A stretch of 64,000 bases of DNA from UBA877 sp035506155 (GTDB lineage: Bacteria; Chloroflexota; Anaerolineae; Anaerolineales; Villigracilaceae): positions 1 to 64,000 of the forward strand of contig DATJPX010000160.1 of NCBI GenBank assembly GCA_035506155.1. The letters run 5' to 3'. Made by a program: the position numbers and the translations under genes. The notes beneath the pieces are model-generated. The model made no database searches and was not told the origin of the DNA. It saw only the letters and a list, made by a program, of their open reading frames with translations. Below, one piece after another: positions 44,486-53,692 of the stretch; within the stretch, counting starts at the first letter, position 1, and each line of letters opens with the position of its first letter.

Positions 44486-45832
44486 TTATCGATCCATCTT
44501 TGCCGGTTGCGCACACGAAAGAACATATTCCAGGGCAATGGATGCCTGACTGGCGATTGCCCGCAGCAGCAACATATGATCCGGGGTGAAATAGCCCGGC
44601 TTTTCATGGATCAACACCAACCAACCCAGATGGCTGAGGCGCCCCGCCAATGGAACGATCAGCAGCGAACGGACCGAGTCGTCTGCTCCGGCCGGCCAGT
44701 GTGGGTCGGACCGGACATCCTCGACGACCAAGCCCTGCGGGGAGTCCTTGAGCTGGCCGAAGATACTTTCCAGGGGCGGGAGGTGGATTTCTTTGGGCTT
44801 ATCGGTTGGACCGGGGAGTTCATATTCTTTGATCAATGACGCAGAGGCGTTCGTCACCACGATGCCTCCGAGCATTGCCCCCAAGGTTTCCACCGAACGA
44901 CGCAGGATCACATCCGCCAACTCGTCCAGATCCAGCCGGCCGCTAAAGTCACGACCGACCTCGGGCAGGACGTTGAACTCACGGCTGCGGCGGCGAATGG
45001 CGTCTTCGGTTTCCTTGGCGCGCAATTTCGTGCGGACGCGGGCAAGCAGTTCGCGCCGATCGAAGGGTTTGGTGATGTAATCGTCCGCCCCCAGGTTCAA
45101 CCCGGACTGGATGTCGGCGGGATTGTGCCGGGCGGCGGTGATGAAGATTACCGGGATGTGCTCGATGGCCGGATCCGAGCGGATCTCTTTCAGCACCTCG
45201 AAGCCGTCCTTGCCGGGCATATTGACGTCCAGCAGGATCAGGTCGGGCATCTCGGCCCGCGTCACTTCGAGCGTTTCGTTCCCGTCCGAGGAGGTGACGA
45301 TCGTGTATCCCTCGGCCTGCATGTTGCGCGAGAGCAACAGGACATTGTCCGCCACGTCGTCGGCGATCAGCAGCTTGAACGGTTGTTGAGCTTTCCCGGA
45401 AGGCTCAGGCTGCTTGGCGGCCCGGATCGTTCCGAGCGCCTTGCGAACGACCTCGCGGATATATTCCGGCCGGAATGGCTTGATAATGGTCTCATTGACT
45501 TTCAAACGGCGGGCGCTTTCCTTCAGGCCGGGAACGTCATATGCCGTGATCAGGATCGAATACGCCGGACGACCACCCGGATGGGAACGCAGGTTCTCGA
45601 TCAGTTCCAGGCCGTTCATATCCGGCATCATCATGTCGGTAATGACCAGGTCGACCGCATTTCCTTCCACGCGGGACAATGCCTCTTCACCGCAGATGGC
45701 AGGAATGACTTCAACGTCCGGTCCCAGTTGGGACAGGTTGCGTGCCAGCGTGGCCGCCATGCCGGGATGATCATCGACCACCAGGATGCGCGCCTTGGCA
45801 GCAAGAGGGGATATGGTTGCGTCTTTGTTCAT
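44486..45832 (-). CDS. REC-REC-GAF signalling protein
   Basis: A 448-residue cytoplasmic protein. Receiver 1 (15-130) has D66 (LVITDMMMPD) and K118; receiver 2 (152-270) has D202 (LILLDVNMPG) and K255. Both are intact. A coiled linker leads to a GAF domain (about 285-440). No DNA-binding, kinase or cyclase output is present, so it may integrate two phospho-inputs with a GAF ligand or bind a partner. It lies 134 bp after the OmpR-type regulator gene, and a 10-bp tandem repeat lies in that gap. Confidence 0.85.
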   Translation of the reverse strand: MNKDATISPLAAKARILVVDDHPGMAATLARNLSQLGPDVEVIPAICGEEALSRVEGNAVDLVITDMMMPDMNGLELIENLRSHPGGRPAYSILITAYDVPGLKESARRLKVNETIIKPFRPEYIREVVRKALGTIRAAKQPEPSGKAQQPFKLLIADDVADNVLLLSRNMQAEGYTIVTSSDGNETLEVTRAEMPDLILLDVNMPGKDGFEVLKEIRSDPAIEHIPVIFITAARHNPADIQSGLNLGADDYITKPFDRRELLARVRTKLRAKETEDAIRRRSREFNVLPEVGRDFSGRLDLDELADVILRRSVETLGAMLGGIVVTNASASLIKEYELPGPTDKPKEIHLPPLESIFGQLKDSPQGLVVEDVRSDPHWPAGADDSVRSLLIVPLAGRLSHLGWLVLIHEKPGYFTPDHMLLLRAIASQASIALEYVLSCAQPAKMDR

Positions 45833-45884
45833 CGGTTCTATTTTCCCGCTAATCCCGTCCAGCCCCGATGGTCATGCGGAGGAA

Positions 45885-45904
45885 AAAGTTGGCAAAAGTT
45901 GGCA
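45885..45904. promoter_or_regulatory. 10-bp tandem repeat, candidate OmpR-type binding site
   Basis: AAAGTTGGCA occurs twice without a gap (45885-45894 and 45895-45904), 53 bp upstream of the REC-REC-GAF start. OmpR/PhoB regulators bind direct half-sites spaced 10-11 bp, and the adjacent gene encodes such a regulator. Confidence 0.45.
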
Positions 45905-45966
45905 AATACAAAAATCCGCCCCCTTCCCAGGAGACGGATGGTGACTGTTGAAATCTGTGCTGCGAC

Positions 45967-46764
45967 CTAGTCCGCGACGAAGCGATATCCCTTGCCGCGC
46001 ACGTTGATCAGATATTGAGGCGAATGAGGATCGGATTCGAGCGCCTGGCGGATATGGTGAACGTGCCACTTGGCCAGCTCTTGCGCCTCGCGCGGGTCGG
46101 CCTGGTAGCCCTGGGCCTCCGCCACCAGGGTTTGGTAATCGACCACATCCGGGGTATGCCGCGCCAACACGAGCAGGTAATCGAACGAAGTCGGCGGCAG
46201 GTTGGTGGTGGTCTCGCCGATCGTCACCCGCCGGGCATGTAAATCGAGGCGGAACGGACCCAGGCGCAGATATCTTTCGTCTGATCTCGAAAGAGGAATG
46301 CTCAATTCAGCAGTGGGTTCTTCAGCTTCAATGTTGTCCAGTTTCGTTTGCAGGTCTTCGATTTGCTGCTGGAGGCGGCGCTTGCGGCGTTCCTTCGCCT
46401 GGGCAAAAAGCAGTGCATTCGTTCGCTCGAGCAGAGTATCGGGCTGGATCGGTTTTACCAGGTAATCCTTGGCGCCCAAACGCAGCGCCTCGACAGCCGA
46501 ATGCACGTCCGGCTGGGCGGTGAACAGGACAACCGATAGGTCGGGGTTGCCGGCGTGGATGGTTTTCAACACCGCCACACCGTTCATATCCGGCATGCGC
46601 ACATCCAGGTAGACCAAGTCGAATTCCTGTTTGGCGATCAGCGCGAGGGCTTCCTTCCCGCTCGCGGCGGTGGTCACTTCGGAACCGGCATTCTGCAGGA
46701 TGCGCGCCAGTGTATGGCGCAACGACGCCTCGTCGTCGATGATCAGGACTTTTCCGGAGAGCAT
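45967..46764 (-). CDS. OmpR/PhoB-type response regulator
   Basis: A 265-residue transcription factor. The receiver has D54 (LVYLDVRMPD) and K104. A charged helix (118-148) rich in Gln, Arg and Glu gives a likely coiled coil, longer than the usual OmpR linker. The winged-helix domain (165-265) ends QYLINVRGKGYRFVAD, the family's wing. Its start is three bases after the stop of the upstream kinase, which makes them a cognate pair. Confidence 0.9.
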   Translation of the reverse strand: MLSGKVLIIDDEASLRHTLARILQNAGSEVTTAASGKEALALIAKQEFDLVYLDVRMPDMNGVAVLKTIHAGNPDLSVVLFTAQPDVHSAVEALRLGAKDYLVKPIQPDTLLERTNALLFAQAKERRKRRLQQQIEDLQTKLDNIEAEEPTAELSIPLSRSDERYLRLGPFRLDLHARRVTIGETTTNLPPTSFDYLLVLARHTPDVVDYQTLVAEAQGYQADPREAQELAKWHVHHIRQALESDPHSPQYLINVRGKGYRFVAD

Positions 46765-46767
46765 CCG

Positions 46768-49389
46768 TCACTCCTCTTTCATCACCGGCAGCCAAAAGTT
46801 GAACGTGGCTCCGCCGTCGGGATTGTTTACCGCTTCAATGATGCCCTTGTGTTGGCGGATGATATCGTAGACGATGGAAAGGCCCAACCCGGTCCCGGTC
46901 GTCTTGCTGGTCACGAATGGCTCGAAGATATGCGGCAGGATTTCCCGGTCAATGCCGGGTCCGCTGTCTACAATCGAAAACAAAATGCGGCTTTCCTCGG
47001 GCTCTTCCTTGGTGAGAACCGTCAGGCTGCCGCCGTCCGGCATGGCTTCGATCGCATTGACGAACAAATTCAAGATGACCTGGCGGATCTGGTCGGGGAT
47101 GCCGAAAAGCACCGGCAGGGTCGCGCCGGGCAGGAATTCGAACTGGATATTGTTGTGCCGCATTTGCGTGGCGGTCAACGCATGGACATCGTCGATCATG
47201 TCATTCAGGTAGATATTCTGCAAGTCCTGGATGCGCGTGGGCCGGTAGGCTGCGCGCAGCCTTTCGATCATCGCGCTCATGCGCTCGGTTTCAGACAGGA
47301 TGATGCCCAAATCCTGGCTGCCCTGCTCGGACAGTTTTTCCTCATCCTTGAGCAGGAAAAGGGCATTCTGGATCGCCTGCAGGGGATTGTTCAGTTCGTG
47401 GGAGACGGAGGCAAGCAATCGCCCGACGATCGCCAGCCGTTCGGCCTGAATCAACTGGTCGCGGGTGGACTTTTCTTTTTTCAAGGCGGCCTGCAGGTCG
47501 GAGTACAGGTTGGCTTTTTGCAGGGCAACCGCCATTTGATCGGCTACAGCGGTCATTAACTGCAGGTCACGCTCGGTCAGGCACCCGGGCGGGGTTTGCT
47601 GGATATCCAGGACACCCAGGATCCGATCTTCAACCTTGATCGGCACGGTCATTTCCGATTGGGTATCGGGCAGGTAAGGACCGCGGATGAAGAAAACCAC
47701 ATCGTCGACATTATTGGTGACAAAGGCTTGCCCGGTTTCCACCACGTGGCCGATGATCCCGGCACCGGCCGGCAAATGATAGCGCTGCTTGCGCAGTTGG
47801 GCACCGATTTCTCCGCTGCCATGGCGGATGACCATATTTCCATTCTTAGGATTCAGGGTGAAGATTTGAACGTGATAATAACCAAAACTGTCGTGCAGGA
47901 AATTCACCACGTCCTTCATCAGCCGGTCCGTATCGAGCGAGGCGACCAGCCCCTGGCTTAAGTGATAGAGCGCATCGATCTGCTTCAGGTCCTGCCGGGT
48001 GGTCTCCAGCAGATTCGAGTTCTCGATGGCAATGGCCGCCTGCGCGCCCAGCGCACCGAGCAAATGGATTTCATCCGCGCTGAAGGCGAGCGGCAGCGGG
48101 CTTTGCACGCTGATCGTACCCCAGCAGCGCTCGTTGCTCTGGATCGGAGCTACGATGAGCGAACGGAACTTTGTGGTCATCGACTTGTCCAGGAAGCGCG
48201 CATCTCCCTGCGTATCGGAAACGGCGACCACCCGCTTCTCTACGATCGCCTGGCCGGCGATTCCTTCGCCCAACCGCATATTCAATCGTGTCGTGGATCT
48301 CTTTTCGATCCCCGAGACGGCGCGTGGCACCAGAATCTGGCGGTCGTTATCGATGAGGTGCAGGACCACTTCCTTGGCAGTAGGGATTAATTCCCGGGCA
48401 GAATCCACGATCAATTGCAAGACGGTTTCGATACCCACTTGTTCGGTTTCGCTCAAAGCCTGTCCGACTTTGGCAAGCGTCCGGGCTTCCTTGAGCTGTT
48501 TCTCGATCTTGAATTCCTGCTGGACAGTATACAAAGCCAGGGCAAGCTGGCTGCCGGCTAGACCGGCATATCTGATATCTTCCTCGTGAATATCCAGCAC
48601 ATGATTAAAGGCCAGGATGACAAGACCCAGTTTATTATTTTTTGCAACCAATGGGATGCACAGGGCCACCGGTGGGTTGGGTATATTTTCCCAAAACATT
48701 TCGGGATTGGCCAAAAAAGTGGCCGGGGCCAGATCCGCGGTGAGCACTGCCGAGCCGCCCTCCAATATCGATGCGATCAGCTCCGTCGCATGCGCCGTCA
48801 GGCTGGCCTTGGAAAACGACGCTCGAGTTTGCAGGGTGGTGGTAATCGGGGCGGCTTTTTGCTGGGCTCCATCCCACTGCACAAAATAGGCATGATCGGC
48901 GGTATAGAGATTGGCCAGATGGGTGATCAGGAAATAATATCGGTCCTCATCGCTTTGGGGCTTGAGGATGTCCCGTATTGCAATATTGACCAGGGTAAGG
49001 TGCCGCTCCCGGGAGCGCAGTTCAGCCAGCAAGTTCTCCTGCCGGGTCCAGATGATTTGTACACGACCGGCCAAGTAACCGATGGCGACGAAGAGCAAGC
49101 TGCCCGGCCAATTATTCACGACCATGCTCAACCAGGGTTGATGGCTGAACAAGGCAAGCAGGAACGCCACCAACGTCACGGCGGCAAAACCGGCGACCGA
49201 ACCGGCATATACCCCAAAATACCAGCCGGTGAGGAGCACCGGGACCGTCACCGGGACGGCCGCAACTGGTCCATCCAATTTATAGAGAGGGAAGAATAAT
49301 CCAATCGCCAGCAATACCGTCCCTGCCACAATGGCCACACGCAGCCAAAATCGACGGAGAAGATACACATTGTTTTTCTGGGATTTCAT
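46768..49389 (-). CDS. Membrane-anchored histidine kinase with three GAF domains
   Basis: An 873-residue kinase with four or so N-terminal hydrophobic segments (residues about 12-115), three GAF domains, HisKA with the unusual but known SHELNNPLQAI box (H near 660) and HATPase (VDSGPGIDRE, GTGLGLSIVYDI). I start at ATG 49389 (AAGGA upstream) because residues encoded before it do not fit the domain. First gene of the signalling island and translationally coupled to the OmpR regulator. Confidence 0.88.
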   Translation of the reverse strand: MKSQKNNVYLLRRFWLRVAIVAGTVLLAIGLFFPLYKLDGPVAAVPVTVPVLLTGWYFGVYAGSVAGFAAVTLVAFLLALFSHQPWLSMVVNNWPGSLLFVAIGYLAGRVQIIWTRQENLLAELRSRERHLTLVNIAIRDILKPQSDEDRYYFLITHLANLYTADHAYFVQWDGAQQKAAPITTTLQTRASFSKASLTAHATELIASILEGGSAVLTADLAPATFLANPEMFWENIPNPPVALCIPLVAKNNKLGLVILAFNHVLDIHEEDIRYAGLAGSQLALALYTVQQEFKIEKQLKEARTLAKVGQALSETEQVGIETVLQLIVDSARELIPTAKEVVLHLIDNDRQILVPRAVSGIEKRSTTRLNMRLGEGIAGQAIVEKRVVAVSDTQGDARFLDKSMTTKFRSLIVAPIQSNERCWGTISVQSPLPLAFSADEIHLLGALGAQAAIAIENSNLLETTRQDLKQIDALYHLSQGLVASLDTDRLMKDVVNFLHDSFGYYHVQIFTLNPKNGNMVIRHGSGEIGAQLRKQRYHLPAGAGIIGHVVETGQAFVTNNVDDVVFFIRGPYLPDTQSEMTVPIKVEDRILGVLDIQQTPPGCLTERDLQLMTAVADQMAVALQKANLYSDLQAALKKEKSTRDQLIQAERLAIVGRLLASVSHELNNPLQAIQNALFLLKDEEKLSEQGSQDLGIILSETERMSAMIERLRAAYRPTRIQDLQNIYLNDMIDDVHALTATQMRHNNIQFEFLPGATLPVLFGIPDQIRQVILNLFVNAIEAMPDGGSLTVLTKEEPEESRILFSIVDSGPGIDREILPHIFEPFVTSKTTGTGLGLSIVYDIIRQHKGIIEAVNNPDGGATFNFWLPVMKEE

Positions 49390-49717
49390 GCGCCATCCTT
49401 CGAAAGGCAGGCTGCCACCTCGATTGCGCGGGACCCGGCAGCGTGCGTTGGGATACACGGCATCCCAATGAAAAAATTATACCCTAGCAAGGCACGGGCG
49501 GGTTCCAGCTGGCAGGAAGACCCTGACTGCAGTCACTCTGGCCAAAAAGTCCCGCCTTTCTCATTTTGCCTTAGCATAGACCCTACCAGAGTGGGCATAC
49601 TATTTTCTATTATAGGTGCCAATTAAAGGTATTCCATGACAAATCCATTCGAATCGACCGATACGGTCAAAACCAGCCTTTCCCGACAAAATTGCATTTC
49701 ATCGGATGAGATCACCG
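49390..49717. other. 328-bp stretch upstream of the signalling island
   Basis: No supported gene. On the minus strand it must hold the island promoter; a TATAAT is visible near 49480 but without a convincing -35 box. Part of it (to about 49640) may be decayed sequence continuing from the truncated sensor fragment. Confidence 0.5.
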
Positions 49718-50011
49718 CTATCGTCTACCTGGCTGGGAAGCTGGGCAAGTTGCGCCTGGCCAAAGCGATCTCATCCACGAGGGCGCTATCAGCCCAAGTA
49801 GCGCCGGCATCGTCAGGGCGTTATATAGTCTTTCGACAAGAAGGAAGGGGATTGCGACAAAACTGTAAGCAAACAGGATCACCATCGCGCTCAACAAGAG
49901 CGTTTTGAGCGCCCGGGCAACGCGTGTCTTTTCCTCTTCATCCGGGCATTCTGGCGGCGCGAACAGCTTTCTCAGATGCAACAATACCGTCTTCCCTTTC
50001 ACGATGGCCAT
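49718..50011 (-). pseudogene. Truncated N-terminal fragment of a membrane sensor protein
   Basis: A 97-residue ORF: a charged start, then two hydrophobic stretches (TLLLSAMVILFAYSFVAIPF and LTMPALLGLIAPSWM), as at the beginning of GAF/PAS sensor proteins of this kind of genome. It then runs out in non-hydrophobic sequence and stops, with fragments of other frames resembling coding sequence to about 49640. I read it as the remnant of a deleted or frameshifted sensor gene, though a genuine small membrane protein is possible. Confidence 0.45.
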
Positions 50012-50024
50012 GTGCGCGAATCAA

Positions 50025-50050
50025 ACGGCCTGTCCATCCGGACAGGCCGT
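50025..50050 (-). terminator. Terminator of the bc-complex operon
   Basis: A perfect 11-bp stem (50025-50035 with 50040-50050) with a 4-base loop, just after the fused cytochrome gene on the minus strand, followed by a short TTTGATT. Confidence 0.7.
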
Positions 50051-50060
50051 CATTGTCTTC

Positions 50061-51431
50061 CTAGTGCTTTACGTTGGCGGCGTCCTGCGCCGTTTTCGGC
50101 ATTCCTGCCATCACCCAGCGGGTCAGCATGTCGATATACTGCGGGTCGAGCAGCTTGGTCGGCGGCATCTGCTGGATAGCCTGGCCGGTCTTGGGGTCGG
50201 TCCCGGTATGGCCGGCGATCAGCTGGAGCAACAGGCTGTTCGCGTCGCCGGCGGTCATCACGGGGGCATTGTCGCCGGTGGCCAACATCCCGTCATAGCT
50301 CGTCATCAGGTAGTTGTTGTTCAGCCGGCCCGGCTGGTGGCAGGACAGGCAGTAACGCTTGACCAGCGGCCCGATGTGTACATCGTAAGATGGCACTTCC
50401 CCGGGATTCAGGGTCGGGATGCCGCCGGCTACGACTGCTCCGGCCGGGAGTTGGGAGCGATCGTCCCATGTATAGCGCATGAAGGTCACGATATTATCGA
50501 TATCGGTCGGGGAGAGGATACCGCCGTAGGCGGAGCCGAAGGGCTGCATGCCCATGTTCGGCTGGCCGTACGAGATGATGCTTGCCAGGGTTGCATCGTC
50601 ACGGGTATACATCTCGTCCTGGCTGTGGATGGCCTTCATATTGAATCCTTCCAGTCCGGCCACACCCTTGATGATCCCGCCTTCCCCGTCCGGGCCGTGG
50701 CACTCAGCGCAGTTGAGCGAGTACAGGTCCTGCCCAGCGGCGATCTTCTCCGGGATGGTGGCGGCTACCTGGACGTTCGGGCCGGCCGCGGCCGGAGGGG
50801 CCAGGACCAGCACGATAATCGCCAGGACCAGCATTGCCGCTGATGCGCCCAGGGCCGTCCAGAGCTGGGTATGGCCAATCAGCCTTGCCGCTTTCCTTGC
50901 AGCCAGGGAAAGCCCGAAGAGAGCCACGAAGGCCACACCGGGGATGATCAGCCCGGCCAGGAATTGCAGCCCCGGCAGGACCGTGGTGGGAATATCCGCC
51001 ATCATCGTCAGGGTGACCACGCTGACCACGAAGACGCCCATCACCGTGATTCCCGTGACCCGCCGGGAATAGTGGCGGTAGGGATTCCTGTCGATCAGCG
51101 GCAGGACGAACAGGACCAGGATCGCCAGGCCGGGGACCACCGTGGTGGCGATCCATTCGATCTTGCCCAACACCGGGATCTGGCCGTACAGGGCCAGGAA
51201 CTTGAACAGGAAGAGGAAATACCACTCCGGCTTGGGGACGTAGGAGGTGTCCGCCGGATTGGCTTTCGGCTCGCCTGGCACGCCGATGAAGGTGGCCAGG
51301 AGGACCAGGAGGATGAAAATTCCCAGGGAGACCAACAGGTCTTTATAAATGCTGTCGGGCCAGAAACGCTCGCCTTTCTGCAGGGCGATCTTGTACTTGT
51401 CAAGGATTGACTTTTTCTGTTCGTCTTTCAT
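50061..51431 (-). CDS. Cytochrome b subunit IV-like domain fused to a diheme cytochrome c
   Basis: A 456-residue fusion. The N-terminal ~210 residues correspond to the C-terminal part of cytochrome b (subunit IV), with the quinol-site motif PEWYF (68-72) and about five or six transmembrane segments. The remainder is a diheme c-type cytochrome: CAECH (241-245) and CLSCH (361-365), with candidate axial methionines downstream (MGMQPF, QQMPPTK). It should pass electrons from quinol via two c hemes to an acceptor. Third gene of the Rieske-cytochrome b operon. Confidence 0.88.
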   Translation of the reverse strand: MKDEQKKSILDKYKIALQKGERFWPDSIYKDLLVSLGIFILLVLLATFIGVPGEPKANPADTSYVPKPEWYFLFLFKFLALYGQIPVLGKIEWIATTVVPGLAILVLFVLPLIDRNPYRHYSRRVTGITVMGVFVVSVVTLTMMADIPTTVLPGLQFLAGLIIPGVAFVALFGLSLAARKAARLIGHTQLWTALGASAAMLVLAIIVLVLAPPAAAGPNVQVAATIPEKIAAGQDLYSLNCAECHGPDGEGGIIKGVAGLEGFNMKAIHSQDEMYTRDDATLASIISYGQPNMGMQPFGSAYGGILSPTDIDNIVTFMRYTWDDRSQLPAGAVVAGGIPTLNPGEVPSYDVHIGPLVKRYCLSCHQPGRLNNNYLMTSYDGMLATGDNAPVMTAGDANSLLLQLIAGHTGTDPKTGQAIQQMPPTKLLDPQYIDMLTRWVMAGMPKTAQDAANVKH

Positions 51432-51442
51432 CGCCGTCTCCT

Positions 51443-52102
51443 TTAGTCATCCTTGTCCGGGTAGGCAGACTCGCCATGCCGGATGATCAGGTAGAGGTGC
51501 GTGCCGATCAACGCAGCCAGGGCCGCCGGGAGCATCCAGATGTGGGCGGCGAAGAACCGGTTGAGGGTCAGGGCGCTAATATCGGTCCCGCCCCGCAGCG
51601 CCTTGAGGATGAAAGGTCCGATAAAGGGGACCGACCCGGCGATGGAAGTGCCGACCGTCGTGGCCCAGTAGGCTTTCTGGTCCATCGGCAGGAGGTAGCC
51701 GGTGAAGCCCATTCCCAGGGTCAGGACCAGCAGGCCGACGCCGATCAACCAGGTCAGCTCACGCGGGTACTTGTAGGAGGCGGTCACGAAGACCCGGATC
51801 ATATGGATGAAAACCACCAGCACCATCAAGGTTGCGCCCCAGTGATGGATGCCGCGGATCAACCAGCCGAACGCCACGCCGGTCATGATGTACTGGATGC
51901 TGTCGTAGGCGTGGTCGGGCGAAGGGGTATAGTAGGCAGCCAGGAAGATGCCGGTCACGCCCTGCATGATGAACAGGAACAGGCTGGCGCTTCCCAGGGT
52001 ATTCCACCAGGTGCCCTTCGGTTCCGGGCGATCGAGGGTGGCCTTATACAGGTCGTTTAGTCCCAGGCGTTCGTCCAGCCAGGCAAACAGTTTTTTCCAC
52101 AT
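51443..52102 (-). CDS. Cytochrome b6-type subunit
   Basis: A 219-residue, four-helix heme protein. The heme-ligand histidines fall at H86/H87, H100, H187 and H202, the spacing of cytochrome b6. Residue 35 is threonine, so the cysteine that binds the extra heme in plastid b6 is absent. It has the Qo-side motifs GYLLPMDQKAYWATTV. It forms a quinol oxidoreductase with the Rieske protein upstream (3 bp gap) and the fused cytochrome downstream. Confidence 0.9.
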   Translation of the reverse strand: MWKKLFAWLDERLGLNDLYKATLDRPEPKGTWWNTLGSASLFLFIMQGVTGIFLAAYYTPSPDHAYDSIQYIMTGVAFGWLIRGIHHWGATLMVLVVFIHMIRVFVTASYKYPRELTWLIGVGLLVLTLGMGFTGYLLPMDQKAYWATTVGTSIAGSVPFIGPFILKALRGGTDISALTLNRFFAAHIWMLPAALAALIGTHLYLIIRHGESAYPDKDD

Positions 52103-52105
52103 AAG

Positions 52106-52600
52106 CTAGCCTTCCATGAAGTGAAGGAACAATGTGCCGTTTTCGACCTTGAGCTGATCCCCCGAATAGCTGTCCAGCGGACGAGGCGGCGGGCCGCCGA
52201 CGACCCTCCCGTTGATGTCGAACTGGGCGTCGTGGCAGGGGCAGATGAATTCCTGCTTGTCCGTCTTCCAGTTGACCTGACAACCCAGGTGGGTGCATTT
52301 ATTGGAGATGACGACCGTCTCGGTATCGGATTTTCGCAGCACGAAAACGCCATGGCTGGTGACCGTCTTTTCCCACCCGTTGACCTGGCTCTGGGTGAAC
52401 GAGACCAACGTCGGCTTGCCCACCGGGAAAGCCGCGACCTTCCCGAGCGGAATCCAGGCGTCCGCCTTGCTCGACTTGAGCGCCGGGTCGATCAGGTAGC
52501 CAATGGCCGGCAGGCCCACTGCCGCGGCAATGAGTGTACCCACGGCTGCAGTGGTCAGTTTGACGAAATCCCGTCGGCTGATGTGATCCGAACCTGCCAT
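52106..52600 (-). CDS. Rieske [2Fe-2S] protein
   Basis: A 164-residue Rieske subunit. Twin-arginine signal SRRDFVK is followed by a transmembrane helix (residues about 15-35). Cluster ligands are C102/H104 (CTHLGC) and C120/H123 (CPCH), with the disulfide pair C107 and C122. The typical GPPPRPL hinge loop follows. First gene of the bc operon, with AGGAGG upstream; divergent from succinate dehydrogenase. Confidence 0.92.
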   Translation of the reverse strand: MAGSDHISRRDFVKLTTAAVGTLIAAAVGLPAIGYLIDPALKSSKADAWIPLGKVAAFPVGKPTLVSFTQSQVNGWEKTVTSHGVFVLRKSDTETVVISNKCTHLGCQVNWKTDKQEFICPCHDAQFDINGRVVGGPPPRPLDSYSGDQLKVENGTLFLHFMEG

Positions 52601-52858
52601 GCGAACCTCCTGGTCGATAATCTGGGATTAAAATATTCCAGAGCGATATTATCTGAATTATAATCAAGTTCCGGGCAGTCTGCTCCGCCGCCTGGAAATT
52701 CCCAGCGGCATAAGAATCTTTACTCATTATAAGGATGATTCGGCCTTCTCCTAAAGGATGTCTGAAACCAATAATCCATGAGTATTGTCACTTTTCCTCA
52801 TAGAAACGAGGATGGGATAATACACCATGTCCCCAAATCATGATCTAAGGAGGCGTTG

Positions 52859-53257
52859 ATGGGCCTGTCGAGGAAAGTCAGCCTGAGGGATGCCCTGCGA
52901 TATCAGGGCAAGGGTCCGATGCTTACGTTCATCTTGCACCGGATCAGCGGGGTGGGCATGGTACTGTTCATTTCGTTGCACATCCTGGCGTCGTATCTGA
53001 TGAACCAATCCTGGGGGATGAATATCGGCACCTTCATCAACCACAGTTTTTATGAGACCTGGGTTTTCCAGACCATCATCTTCTTCTTCGTCCTCTTCCA
53101 CGTTATCAACGGCCTGCGCATCACTATCCTGGACCTCTGGCCGAAGTTGATGGAATACCAGCGCGAGGCGATCTGGCTGGAATGGTGCATCTTCCTGCCG
53201 GTCTATGGGATGGCCCTGTTCGTCATCGTTCGAACCGGCCTGGGTTTGGGAGGTTAG
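52859..53257 (+). CDS. sdhC: Succinate dehydrogenase cytochrome b subunit
   Basis: A 132-residue membrane anchor with three helices and the HRISG motif (MLTFILHRISGVGM) plus a heme-ligand-type histidine (LFISLHILASYL). AAGGAGG lies five bases before ATG 52859. First gene of the sdhCDAB operon; it anchors the complex and takes electrons to quinone. It may be cotranscribed with sdhD three bases downstream. Confidence 0.88.
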   Translation: MGLSRKVSLRDALRYQGKGPMLTFILHRISGVGMVLFISLHILASYLMNQSWGMNIGTFINHSFYETWVFQTIIFFFVLFHVINGLRITILDLWPKLMEYQREAIWLEWCIFLPVYGMALFVIVRTGLGLGG

Positions 53258-53260
53258 GCA

Positions 53261-53683
53261 ATGATGCGCATCCGGATTGCACCCAAACGCGGCTTTAATT
53301 TCGATTACGTGATGTGGCTTTTCACCCGCCTGTCAGCCCTGGCCATGTACCTGCTGGCCTTCATCGGCATCGTCGGCGCCTTGATCATGGGCGCCCGCCA
53401 GAGCATGAACCTGGCCGACCTGATGCGCTGGGCTTTCATGCCGGAGGTTACCCACGTCCAGAATACCAACGTGGCTGATGTAAACGCCTGGAAGAGCACC
53501 TTCTGGCAGGGGATGGGAATCCTGTTCGTCTTCGTCGCCAGCGCCCACGGTCTGCACGGGCTGCTCAACGTCGTGGAGGATTACCTCGAAAATCCAATCG
53601 TTCGGAAGATCCTACGCTACCTGGTGATCGGCGTCCTGGTGGTGATGAACGCCATTGCCATCTACGTGATCCTGCATTCATAG
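53261..53683 (+). CDS. sdhD: Succinate dehydrogenase hydrophobic anchor subunit
   Basis: A 140-residue protein with three transmembrane helices (WLFTRLSALAMYLLAFIGIV; GILFVFVASAHGLHGLLNV; YLVIGVLVVMNAIAIYVI) and the paired histidines HGLHG. Nine bases before the flavoprotein gene. Its assignment rests on size, helix pattern and position. Confidence 0.85.
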   Translation: MMRIRIAPKRGFNFDYVMWLFTRLSALAMYLLAFIGIVGALIMGARQSMNLADLMRWAFMPEVTHVQNTNVADVNAWKSTFWQGMGILFVFVASAHGLHGLLNVVEDYLENPIVRKILRYLVIGVLVVMNAIAIYVILHS

Positions 53684-53692
53684 GACAGCAGA

